A DNA stretch of 64,000 nucleotides from Serinus canaria (taxonomy: Eukaryota; Chordata; Aves; Passeriformes; Fringillidae). The stretch lies in assembly GCF_022539315.1 (NCBI RefSeq), contig NC_066316.1, positions 9,563,501 through 9,627,500 on the forward strand, read 5' to 3'. The notes below the pieces were generated by a model. That model made no database searches, was not told where the DNA came from, and saw nothing but the letters and a program-made list of their open reading frames with translations. The translations under genes were made by a program, and so were the position numbers. Positions 25,877-37,590 of this stretch are shown here, in pieces; position 1 is the stretch's first letter; every line of letters begins with the position of its first letter.

Positions 25877-27404
25877 CCCAAACTTCCATATGGTTCTTGA
25901 AAACATCATTTGGGAACCCCCAGAGAATCAGGCTTGGTGAATTAGTGGAAGAAAAACAGCTACTGAGCATTACACCAAGGAGCTATAAAATCTCTTTAAT
26001 GCAACCCCCCAATACCTGTGAGGTAGCCTGTTTAAAAAATAAAATTGTACAGCAAATGTGAAATTTAAACCCCAGGTGGTAGACTTAATAGGAATATTCT
26101 TTGCTCCAAGAGTCAAGATAATTGTACATTGAAGTATTCTTTTGCTCTAACATTAGTTTTGCCTTTCTCTGAAGTATGACATAAATATGTTTGAAATGGA
26201 TAATCATACCCAAACCATTTCTATTATTTACTAAGAAGATTTGGGTGTTCTGTTGCAGTAAAGCTGTTTTAAACACTCACTCTTGCTGTGCTATTTTCAT
26301 GCTATAATGGAGGTACTTAACAGAATGCAGAAGTCTATCTATTCTTCCTCCTGTGTAGAAAATAAAACTTTGTTGTTTTCCAGCAGCTGATGTTTGAATA
26401 CACAAAACCCACTTTGTTTATATGCAGATTGTCTGTCACAATATTTAGCTAATTCAAATTGCTGCTCACTAAAGACTAATTTTTTTTTCCCTCCTGAACC
26501 TCTGTTCTCCTTTTCACCTGTGACAGGTGCAGAATAGTTTATTTACAAAAAAGAGTTTGAAGCTTTGGCTGCCCATGGAGCCCAGGGAAGGGCTGCTTTG
26601 CTGGGCTAGGGGTGAGAAGGGGCCCATTCCCTGGTGTCTGACACACAGCTGTGTTTGTGGGAGGTCAGAGGGACAAGGACAGACTGGGAGCCCCTGTGGC
26701 ACAAGGGGCAGATTTGGAATGGATGAGCAAGGCTGTGAAACTCATTTACCTGGTTTATGAGCTGCAGATCATGGTCTTACTGGGTCAAATTGCATTGAGC
26801 TGAGCTCCCAGAAAAATATCCCAGGAAAATGTGCTTGTCTACCATCTCTTTGTAGCTCAGTATTTCTTCCTCCACCACGGTGTCTGTTGGTTGCTCTGAT
26901 GTGTGGCTGTCCTTGAAAGCCAAGGGTTGGAATGACAGATGATGGGGTTACAGCTGTGGTATTGCTGGAAAACAAATGTACTCTAGGTCGCTGTGACAGG
27001 GATGTCACTTGGCAGCTTACCAAAGTTGGTTCTTTCCTTATTTTAGTTGCAGTCTGTTTCACTCCAAAGCATTTTTTTCCATACTTGTGATGGTGCCCTA
27101 AGAGAAATGTGCAAGGTTGCTTTGTGTGTTAACCTCTAGATAGAACTCTTTCAAAAGTGGGTGCCCTGGGAGCAGAGAGAACTTGATTTGTGCTCTCAGT
27201 GCTCAGGGCTAACCTGGGGGATTTCTGAACTGTGAAGAGAACTTTTCTTTGTGAATCTAAGGTGTATATTTTTGTGAGATGAACAAACCTGTTTTTTCCC
27301 ACTGAGTCCTGTTTAATTTACTTTTATGAAGTACTCCTGTACAGAACACTGTAAGACTAAATTTTACCTGAGGCCAAATTAATGCATTGATTTTTAGTCT
27401 CTGT
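25877..27404. other. Unique non-coding DNA
   Basis: No gene or repeat is recognised. The interval 26040-26300 is AT-rich with an even texture and could be conserved non-coding DNA. Confidence 0.55.
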
Positions 27405-27515
27405 TAGCCTTCTGTCAGCATCCTTTCTCTATTCTTAATATAGTTTAGTATAGCATTCTTTAGTATAATATAGATCATAAAATAATAAATTAGATCATAA
27501 AATAATAAATAAATA
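27405..27515 (+). mobile_element. LTR fragment (family A, 3' part)
   Basis: Only the part from GTTAGCCTTCTGTCAGCATC through the TATAGTTTAGTATAGC run to AATAAATTAG is present. It matches the 3' third of the family A LTR. A 20-base unit containing TAGATCATAAAATAATAAAT is tandemly doubled at its end. Both ends are truncated. Confidence 0.82.
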
Positions 27516-30500
27516 GTAAGTTATTCTCTTCTGCAGCTCAGTATTTGGCTGCATATTGTGTTATCAAAGCTGTAAGAAAATCTCCTTACACTGTCCTTTC
27601 TTCCAGTGACACGGGCCTGAAAAACTATGCCAAAAAAAAAAGCAAATTTAGAGGGTGCCTGAAAACAAACATAGGATGGGAATGGTAGAAAAATTGCAGA
27701 TTTTTTTTTTTTTTTGACACTATGACATTGAAGAAAACTTTTTAACAGACCTGCTTTTACACTAATGTTCATTATGCAGTCCATGCTGGAAAAACTGCTT
27801 TGATGAAAAGATATAAAACCTACTGCAGCAATTTTCATGCTCACACAGAGGAACACGAGCTATGCTTTGTGTTTCACTGAGAAAACTTGCATGAAAAGGT
27901 TCTGTTAGGAAAGCTCCTTTCTTCAAGCTTCACTTGTACAGTAAAAAAATCCTTCCAAGGAGAGGATAGGGGAGAGCAGCATAGGGGAGCTGGAGAACAG
28001 GCTGCCAGCTGAATTTGTCTGCTGAGACACTTTTGTGGGTCTGGAGCAGAATGTGAAGGTTTGGTGTGTGAAGAGATGCTGGAGAGGGCAGCAGCTGTAA
28101 ATGTGAGACACAGCAAGCAAAGCTAAGCCAAGCAGCCCATCTCTTCTCCTGGAGGCTTAGCTGGGAGCGGGATATACACCAGGGTGAAAGGGCAGAACTT
28201 CAGCCCTTCAAGCAAAGGTGTCAGCATAAGGGGGACTGGTTCCAGAAAAGCCATGGACAAAACCTCCCAAAATCACTCCCCATCAATCTGTTGTTGCTGC
28301 CAAGGGGGGCTCATAGGGGTTGTGCTGAGCTGTTCTTCCTTTCAAACCTCTGGATTTAAGACCTTCAGTGCTTTGCTAACTCTGCTCTTTCAGCAATCAT
28401 CTGGCATTGCTCTCTCTTCTCCCTCAGGACTTGTTGCACATTTGGGTCTGAGAGTTATCTCCTTTACCTTCTATTCCTGTGATGGGGAAGATTAACACCC
28501 AATTTTTCTGGCCATTTGTGCAAGTCCAGCACAGGGTGCAGGACTTGCTGGGAGCTGTGGAATTACATTTTTCCTACCAGTGACAGACTGCAATGTCTGT
28601 GAGATGCTGCTTTCCTGGTCCCTCAGCAGGGACTCCAGTAGTCCAGGGAGGTGTAGGCATGGGATAGAAATGGAATTTTTCTACCCATCTACCCAGTCTA
28701 TCCTGTACCCTGCAGCTGCTGGGAGCCACTGCAGCTCCTGCATGGAGTGAACTTTGATTCAGCAGCTGAATGAGCCATTAACCTGGAGCACAGTCCAACC
28801 TCTCTTCCTCATGTTGGCACCTGACACACATTAGGCACCTTTCAGCTGCCAAATGAGTTCTCAGGACTTCTCCTCCACTCATCCCCTTCTAAGGATGAAT
28901 CCCTCTAAATGCCTGTTGCAGTCAGCTTCCTGCCCAGGCTGATGGGATTTTCCCTGGTGTCAGTGGTGGGGGTGAGAGCTGTGGCAGGGCAGCTTCTTGT
29001 CATGACAGGACAAATTGTGTCTCTGAGCTTGTGCTGAAAGTCCATCTCCTGCAGCTTTGTCAGTCTTTGCACATCTTTGGGCAAGTGGGCTGTGCTCTTC
29101 CCAGGTTTCTTTGCCGAGCATGGATTCACTGCAGTGATCCAGAGAGGGATGGTTAATGGCAGCAGTGTTGGGAGGCTCAGTGGGAGTTTCTATCTGTCCC
29201 CCATTCAGGGTAGGGTTTGGTCAGAGGGTAAAATTTCCTGTGTCTTAGAGGGCACGAGTTGAGCTTTCTGTCAAGCTGAGCACCACTCAACTTGGTGTGT
29301 CACACATAAAGTAGAGCTGGTTTGTAATTCCAGATGTGTCTCTGCAGAGCACAAATTCATGTGTGTGTGGCTCTGGGCTTTCTGAGCAAATAGGGAGAAG
29401 AAAGAGCCACCAATGATTCTTCTTATTCTTTGTGCAAGGTGTAACCATCTTTTTGCAAAAAAAAACAAAAGCTGCAAAATAATGAAACATGTCTGTGGGT
29501 CCCCTCAGTGAAGCTGTGAGTGTGCAGGGTTAAGCCTTGTGCAGTGGTCACCCAGCCCAAGGAGAGGGTGAGGGCACTGCCTTGGGTTTCACACTTGGTT
29601 TGTGCTTGTGTGGGAGCCAGGGGGAGGGATGGCTTTTGTCCAGCTATTAGGATCAAAATGTACCTTGGACATGGACCTCTACAACACCTGGGCAAGGTGC
29701 CAGGGTTTTCTCACTGGGACAATCCCTCAGCTGTGGCAGTGGATAACCTAATGAGCATTATTGGCTTTTTACACCAGCACTGGGAGCCAATAATTCCTCC
29801 TGAAATCTGTGCTGAAGTGGGCACTAGGAAAGGCTGACATTTAACTTTCCCAAAAAAGTTCATTTCAAGGAGTAATTTACTTCAGATTAATTTTAGAGCA
29901 AGTAATCTAAGAAGCCTGAGGAGTGGAAATTTAGGCAGTCTGGAGACCAGGACATCAGGGGATTGCAGTGCTGGAGAGGTGACTCAGGGTGCTAAACTCT
30001 GCACAGGAAAAATGACTTTTTGAAGCTAGTTTGCTTCAGGCACATGGGTTGTTATGTGGGTGTGAGGCAAATCAACTCCATATTTTTAGAGCAGAAATTG
30101 TTTTCCTGCCTTATTAATGTGTCAGGCCCCATTTCAGCACAATCTGCAGAGGTTTGGGTTTGTGGGGTTTTTTTTGATTGTTTGCTTGTTTCTCATTTCC
30201 AGAAAGCTGAATGAATGGAGGTAAAGGACAAATGGCTCCTTTCTACACACCTTCCAGCAAGAGGCAGGGGGAGGCTGTGTACTCCTGGCTCCAGCTCTCT
30301 GCCAAGGGACTTGTTGAGTATTTCAAGCTCCCCACTCACTTTTCCCTGCGTGCCTACATTGCCAGCTGGCTGCTGTTGCTGATTGCAGGGATGTTTTATC
30401 TGCTAAAATAAAGGGAAGTTTTCACATCTCCTGCTCTGGATCACAGTAGGTTTCTGGAGCCTCCTCTGTAGGGGCCGCAGCTCTCTAAGGTGAGCCCTAG

Positions 30501-30716
30501 ACAGGGATGCTTGTCAACAAGTGGTGCAGAGGGGGGGACAAGCTGATAACATTCAGATCCACCCAATCCTAGAGCTGCTTTTAGCCACAGTGGAAAACCA
30601 GAGTGTCCCCTGAATGCAACCTGCTGCCTTGCTGATTGGTTTCCAAAAGTCTGTCCCTAACCCAGCGGAGCTGTGTTTGTGCAAACTGTTTTAATTGCAC
30701 TATCCAGCCCTTTCAC
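27516..30716. other. Unique non-coding DNA
   Basis: No gene is recognised. There is a T run near 27700-27714. Short open frames, including a Lys/Asp-rich 74-codon frame on the minus strand at 29129-28905, match nothing I know. Confidence 0.55.
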
Positions 30717-31093
30717 CGACATGTTTTATGAGAAATCCTTTCCTTAGGATTTCTCCCCTCCTGAGAACTGAGAGGCCTCAGGAACAAACTGTAAACAATT
30801 CTTATCTGCTGCTGTGGAATGCAACAGGGGATGTCTGTGATTTGCCCCGTCAGGCTTTTTCCAATTAAGAGCCAATGACAGTTCACCTGACCGGCGGGTC
30901 TGAGAGAAGACCTTTGTTTTCAGATTCCTTTCTATTCTTAGCTTAGCATGGTAGTGAAATCCTTTCCTCTATTCTTCTAGTATAGTTTTTATATATTATC
31001 TATCATATAATAATAAATCAAGCCTTCTGATATATGGAGTCAACTTTCTCGTCTCTTCCCTCATCCTGGAACCCCTGTGAACGAGGCGACACA
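30717..31093 (+). mobile_element. Solo ERV LTR (family A')
   Basis: It runs from CGACATGTTTTATGAGAAAT to GAACGAGGCGACACA and aligns along its whole length with the inverted copy at 16471-16091, with an AATAAATCA about 80 bases from the end. The first base is C where the consensus of the pair has T (TG start). No target-site duplication is evident. Confidence 0.82.
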
Positions 31094-31749
31094 GCCCTTC
31101 TGTACTTAAATACTTTGTCAGGTTTGTTGTTTAGTATGGACTGGTAGTGACCTTCATTTTAATTGTCTAACTGCTTGCAGTTCATTTGGATGGTTCCAGT
31201 AGGGCATGAAATGCCCTGAATTAAAACCATTTAATTGAAAATGGTTTCTTTACAAAAGTATTAAGTTACTTGCTCTCACTTCTTTGCAAAAGCAAAGCAT
31301 TCAGAGGCATACTGAGGTATCCTGAAGCATTGCTGTGGAGAGATGACACTTCATGTGTCCCAGCTTTGGGGGACTTGGGGCAGTTCTGCCTGTCCCCACA
31401 AGTCATTGCCACCTGATCAGAGCTCAGGGACGTGTCCAGTCTGCTCCCCAAAGGGGGAATAGAGGAACAGGGAAGGGCCAGGAACGACCTTGTGCCACCC
31501 AGAGGTGCAGTGGCAGAGCTTGGATGCATCCTGTGCTTCCTGGGGATTTGGCATCGTGGCTTAGGCCAGCTTAGGCATGATGGAGGCATTCATTTTTGGA
31601 GGTGCTGATAAGAAGGTCAGTGGGGACTCCCCCTGCCTTTGATGGCATTTATCCTTTCAGCCGAAGGTCTCACTGGGTCTGTCCTGCCTGCCTTTCAAGG
31701 GTTTGTGGGATTGCATCCCTGATGGTGAATTTCACAGGGGTTGGGGTTG
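31094..31749. other. Unique non-coding DNA
   Basis: No gene or repeat is recognised. Opposing short frames at 31266-31589 and 31353-31574 carry no domain. Confidence 0.5.
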
Positions 31750-31990
31750 CTCCCAACCCCCTTGCTCATGTAGGGTCACCTAGACCTGGTTGCACAGCTG
31801 CCAAGGCTGGAGACTCCACAGCCTCTTCCAAGGCTTGGCCACTCCTAAGGGCTTGCTGTGTTCAAACACAATTTCCTGTTTCAGTTTGTGAGCACTGCCT
31901 CTTGTCCTTACACTGGGAGCCACTGAGAAGTGCCAGGTGCTGGTTTCTTTACACCTCCTCTGTCCTTGGATATCTCTGACATCTGCCTGG
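31750..31990 (-). mobile_element. CR1 LINE remnant, antisense
   Basis: The plus strand shows the antisense CR1 order: GGGTCACCTAGACCTGGTTG, then GGAGACTCCACAGCCTCTTC, then CAGTTTGTGAGCACTGCCTC and CTTGTCCTTACACTGGGAG. The tail itself is missing or decayed. A plus-strand 127-codon frame here is a by-product of this element. Confidence 0.82.
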
Positions 31991-33259
31991 ACAAGGTCCT
32001 AATCCTGGCTGGACCCACTCTGAGCTGCAAGTTGGACCACAGACTTCCAGAGTCCTCTCCAAACTTTTATTTTCATGTGATTTTTCTGGGGGAGACTAAG
32101 GATTGTAGAGTTAACACTGAAGTGTGTTTGGTTTTGTTTGTTCAGTGGTGAGCACCCTTCTGTAGGTAAAACCCTTTCTCTCTTTTGTACACTCTTTGTT
32201 ATTAATACTATTGTGGCTATTGCCATTTTTCAGTAAATTGTTATTCCAACTCTCAGTCTTCTAGTGTTCCCCCATTATTGGGAGAGGCAGGGGAAAGGGA
32301 GCAGCTTGAGTGGGTTTAATTTTCCAGCTGTGCTTCAAACCACCACACAAGCTCACCCAACAGCAGCAGCACTGAGCAAAAGAATACAATTATGGGCAAT
32401 TTTGCCCAGGTTCCTCTTTAGTCAGAGCATACTTCTTTTTGTAAGAAGCCTTTAATTTTGATTACTGCAAACACTCCAGTCAAAGGCACTCAGCAGGTAG
32501 CTATGGCAACCCTGAGATAAGTTGTCTAAAATATACCAGGTAAAATAATGAGGGGATAATAATATGGTTTTAGTTCAAATAAACTATTAAGTGTGAGTAA
32601 CAGTTTTGCATTTAAAAAACACAACGTATTTCTGGGCTACAAATTAGTCATGGTTCAGGGCCCATTGTTCATCTCGCTGCTGTAGGTGGTCTCCAAAGAA
32701 TTCTGCTAATATATGCTTCCTGCATTTGTTAACCCAGCACTCAGCAGAAAAAAAAATACCTTGGAGCTCCAAAAATCAAAACTGTTAAAGAGAGAAGAGA
32801 CAGGGGAGAGAGCTCTGGTTAGAAAGATTATCCATGGAGAGAGAGCTACAGGCCCTTCTCAGAGTCTGGCCTAGCTAATTTATTGTGACTGTGCCCTTAA
32901 TATTCATTTTTTTTCCCCAAACCCTCTCTACTGGACCCAAGATGGGACAGTCACTACCCAAAGAAAACTTGTGATTTAAATAATCTTTGAGTGTTTTCTT
33001 AACTTGTGGTGAAGGAAAGGAGAGCTGGTCACACAGAACTAAATAAACCTGTCCTAACATCGAGGAAGAATTTGTTCTCCAGACCTGTGGCAATGGCCAC
33101 AAGGATTTTGGATCGTAAATCCTTCAGCAATCTTTGCAGCTTCTTTAGTTGGTTCACCTTGAAGCAGCTGGGACATAAAAGATTATTATGTCATTTTTTC
33201 ACAAACTACTAGCACAGTGCTGTCTGAAGACATCATAAACAACAAATTTTATATATATT

Positions 33260-33292
<33 letters not shown>

Positions 33293-36200
33293 AATTATTT
33301 CTATTTATTTATATCTATATTTATATAAGTATGTTCCACTTTTGGGTATCCTCCAATATTTCAAGATAGATATAGAAAACACAAATAATAACCAAAGGGC
33401 CTTTGCTGAGTTAGCTTTCCTTACTAAAAACAAAACACAATTCAGTGTGGTTTCGGTCAATGGAGCTGGTCATGTGAGGAAAAACATAGTTCTCCATGGG
33501 GTTGCTTCTTGAAATGGACATTGTCATTGATTTTTTGGTTTTCAGAGGCTCTTCCTGACCAATTTAAATTCCTTCTCCAAGAGCTCTAAGTGTCTCTAGG
33601 TGCTTGTTTTTCTCAGATATTGGCTCTGAAAGAAGTTCTCTTTGTATCACAGCAACAGTGTCTTAAACAATGCAGTTTGCAGTGTTTAATCAGCCATTAC
33701 CCAGGGCAAGATTTTGTAGGTAGGAAAGGGAGGAGAAGATGGAAATCCTTCACCCTCTTCCAGGTGGGGGCAAATAGACTTCCAGCCCTCTCCAAAGCCC
33801 AGCAGTGTTTCCCTTTGGCCTGCTGGGCTCTCCTGCTCTTTCCCATCAGCATTGCCTTGGATTTTGTACCATTCTCCTCCCTATTGGTAGTTCCTGGAGT
33901 TTCTAAGGCATTCAGAGATGAGGGCTCCTCACAGGAGTGGTCTGGGGAAAGCAGGGGGCTCTGTCAGGCCTGGGGTGAGCTGGAGATCAGTGTCCCACTT
34001 CTCTCTGTCAGTCTGGGCTTCAGACTCCCTTTTCCCATCGAGTTTTACCCCTCTGTGTTTGACACAGCACAGTCTGGATGTCAGGCAGGATGATGCTCAG
34101 GTGCACAAACAGCTCCTCTCCAGCTCCTGCTCTCCTTGATCATTATTTGCCTTTTTTTTTCTTCCTCTGATTTCCTGCTGTTGCCTCCGTGCTGCCCCTT
34201 GGACCACAGTGAGCCTTTCTCAGCCTCTGTCAGTGGCTGTTCATACAGACAGCAAAGGAAGGCAGAGCTGAGGTCTGCTGTTGAATTTTAATCCTCTTGT
34301 TGGCTGGTGGCAGGGAATTAGCCAGTGAAAGTCACTGGCATTGACACTTTCCTGCTGCCCAAGTGCTTGACTGAGTGTTTTAGCAAAAACTGCCCGGCCA
34401 TGCATCCCAGTCTCCCAAATCTGATTGTGCTCCATCTTTTTCTCCCAGCCCTGGGATGAAAGCTGTCTTGGTGTCCTTCCTCTGCCTTTGAGTGCTGACT
34501 CTGATGGCTGTAGTGTGTGCAGCACGAGACTGGGGTGGGCATGGCTAACCCTGCAGGAAATGCTAATGGCATAAATAGTTTAAATTTACTGTGACTATTA
34601 TTCACAAAGTCTTACTTTTTTGTTAATGCAAACCCGGAGCTACAAAATAAGGGGTAAATCAAAGGAGGGTAGTTCTGGAACTTCCCATAACATTAGGATA
34701 TTCAAAGCCATTAGGAACACCAGCATAGAAAACTGAGGTGGAAACTCCTCTGAACCCCTGAGGCTCTGGACAACCCTGCTGTGGGACTTCTGGAGAGATG
34801 TTGCAGGTCTGGGAGAGAGACAGGCTGCAGGACTGTCAGTGAAAAGCAAAAGAGCTCTAAAACACCACACAATCCTGTGTCTGCCTTGCTCCTTTGTGCT
34901 CACTCCTGCAGCTGGCAAGTTCTGAGGAACTGCCTGATTTAATGGGAGCACTGGGAAACTGCCATGTCCTGGTCCCTTCCCATTTCTGGACTACCAAAAG
35001 CATTGAGCTTCTGCACACTGAGAAGTGCAGGACTGGGTTTTATTCTGGCCAGCAATGCCTCCCTGCTTCTTGGCTTCTGCCTTGCTCTGGGTTTTTCCTG
35101 GTTTCTGGAAGCGGGGTTGTATTGTATCATCCCCTTTTTATTTCATGGAAAGATGTTGTCTCACCAAAACCCATCTTCCTATTAACCTGTGTTAGCAAAC
35201 TCAGCACCTCCAAATTTTTCTGAATAAGCCAGGGAACTATTCTGCTTTCCCAAACTGTGCTCACCAGCACCAGCAGTCATTGTAATATCCTTACTTCTGA
35301 GAGTGTTCCTCTCCCATGGGCAGTTCTTTTCCAGCTGTGTCATGACTTCTCACAATGCTTAACCTGGGCTTGCTCATGCAAAACACATTGCAACAAACAA
35401 ACAAATGAAACACAGAAAGGAAGAAAAAGAATGGAGCAAAAATCCCCTGCCAGCCAGCCTAAAACAGAAATGAGGAAGGACTGAGCTGCTGATTTCTCAA
35501 GAAAGGCAAGTGAGAGGTGACAGCTTGTACACTCAGATGTGGAAGTGCACATCTCTGTGGGACAGAGAAGATTGAAAATACAGGAGTGTTGAGAGACAGA
35601 TTGAATTTCCTAGGCTGTAGAGCAGGATATTGCACAGAGACTGTCATTACACCATAAATTGACACTAGAAGAGATCAGTGGACCAAATCCAGAGCTGCTT
35701 TGAGTGAAGATAGTGAGCCCTGCATGGGTGCTATGCCTCCACACTGTGCTTTGTGCAGCAGAGAGCTTAAAAAGAGAGTTGAAGGAACACTGGATGCTTC
35801 ATCTTTTCCTGATAAAACACAGCTTGTCCATGTCTGTTGCAGTGTTCCATGCAAAAATTTATAAAAAACCAAGTTAGGTAAACACTGTTGGGTACCTGTG
35901 TGAGCACTTCAGAGAGGAAAATTTGGGATTTCCTCTCACCTTGAAATAGGGCTAAGAATTGCTCAGTCCAGCTGGTGAAAGGTGCAATATTTACTCTTAT
36001 TTTGTGATATTGATTTTAAGTAATCCAAGCTCCGTTTAGCTGGAGGAAATAAAACAAAGTGAGAAAAGATTTTGTAAAAATATCTGAAGTGTCTCTATAC
36101 TGACTGAAATGTGAAATGTGGAGGAGTTTTGCCATGGAGTTGTAAATGGTCTGGGCCACTGCCAGCTGCTCCAGAAAGGTTTTCTTGATTGCTCTGGCTG

Positions 36201-36709
36201 GAGCGTCCACTTGGGGTGGATTGTCCCAGCTGTGTGGTGTGGGTGGTATGAACCACACTGGGACAGTGGTCTAGCAGCCCCTCCAGTGGCAAGGAGCTTT
36301 TGTGTGTTCAGAACGTGTCTGTTCTGCTAAAAATCTGCCCTGCCACAGAGGTGAGGTTTGTGGTCAGTCTGGAGCCTGTGTAAGTGGGTTTTCCAAATTC
36401 CCTTTCAGGCCTGGGTGTCAGCAGTGAGCCTGCAGCAGATGTGAACCTTGTTGTGCTAGAGGATGCTGGATTTCATCACAGTGATCCTGGGGCCTGGAGC
36501 ACTGCCAAGCAAAAACAGCATTGAATTCTAAGGTGCTTTCTGTGCTAAAAGCAATTTTTGTGGTCAGGCTCTGTCTCTCTCTTTCTCTTCCCTCCCCACC
36601 GCCTTCCTCCTAGATCTTTCTATCTCTCCACCTCACATTTACTGTTAAATGAAGTCCATACTATTCACTTTGGCATGTGGTCTCTTTTGCACCTTAATTT
36701 GGGCAGAAG
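31991..36709. other. Unique non-coding DNA
   Basis: No gene or dispersed repeat is recognised over 4.7 kb apart from the TA microsatellite near 33250. The 167-codon plus-strand frame at 33590-34093 shows no domain and has no supporting splice or promoter context. Confidence 0.6.
33250..33330. repeat. TA microsatellite and AT-rich tract
   Basis: An alternating AT run (mostly 33250-33286) is followed by more AT-rich sequence. Confidence 0.9.
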
Positions 36710-37129
36710 TGTGGCATTCACATTTTCTGGAAAAATCCCTTTGCCCAGGATTTTTCTCCTGGGAAGCTGAGAAGCCTCAGAGAAAAAAGGAATACAATAA
36801 TTTTCTGATTTTCTTCTCCTGTGTTTTGCTCATTGGAATGTGTTTGGAGATTGTTTACCCACAGGTGATTGTTCCATTGGATTCTGCTGTGAGTTGTTTT
36901 GACTCTGGCCAATTGGGGCCAAGCTGTGTCAAGACTCTGGAGAGAGTCACGAGTTTTCATTATTATCTTTTTAGCCTTCTGTAAGTATCCTTTCTGTGTT
37001 CTTTAGTATAGTTTAGTATAGCACTCTTTAATATAATAAAATATCATAAAATAATAAATTAGCCTTTTGAGAACATGCAGTCAGATTCATCATTCCTTCC
37101 TTCCTTCATCTGAGGAGAACACAAATACA
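36710..37129 (+). mobile_element. Solo ERV LTR (family A)
   Basis: It starts TGTGGCATTCACATTTTCTG and ends GAACACAAATACA. The body includes GGGAAGCTGAGAAGCCTCAG, GTCACGAGTTTTCATTATTA, TATAGTTTAGTATAGC and AATAAATTAGCC. It is nearly the mirror of the minus-strand copy at 40317-39903, 2.8 kb away. No clear target-site duplication is seen. Confidence 0.88.
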
Positions 37130-37334
37130 ATGAGAGGCATCTCCTATCCTTGGACCATAACATGCATGTGGGCAGTGTGTACAGCAGCCAGGACAAGCAG
37201 GATCCTGGGATAAATTAGAGCCCCTGTGCTGCTGCCCAGGTGCTTCTCAAAAAACTCAAATGTGCTCCATTCTCTAGCAGGCTGTGAGCCTTTTGACTCC
37301 TTTTGACTCTGAACCCATCTAGCAAATGGGAGAA

Positions 37335-37590
37335 ACGCTGGATCACAGAATTGTAGAGCAGTTTGAGGTGCACTGAACCTTTTAAATGTCATCAATCCAA
37401 CTGCTTGGCAGTGAGCAAGGACATCTCCCGGTAGGCCAAGTCACTCAGAGCCCTGTCCAACATTACCATGAATATTTCCAGTGATCTCTAGGCATTTACA
37501 CTTCACTGATATTCCAGAGTTTCACCACCATCACTGTATAAAACTTTCTTATGCCTACTCTAATTCTATCCTCTCATTTTGAAACCATGG
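37335..37590 (-). mobile_element. CR1 LINE remnant, antisense
   Basis: GGATCACAGAATTGTAGAGC marks the antisense tail. It is followed by GTAGGCCAAGTCACTCAGAG, CCCTGTCCAACATTACC, TTCACCACCATCACTGTA and CATTTTGAAACCATGG, in the order expected of antisense CR1. Confidence 0.88.

Noticed and set aside
31596..31979. Cys-rich 127-codon plus-strand frame
   Set aside because: It lies mostly on an antisense CR1 remnant.
33590..34093. 167-codon plus-strand frame with hydrophobic patches
   Set aside because: No recognisable domain. The hydrophobic stretches come from T-rich sequence and nothing around it suggests a gene.
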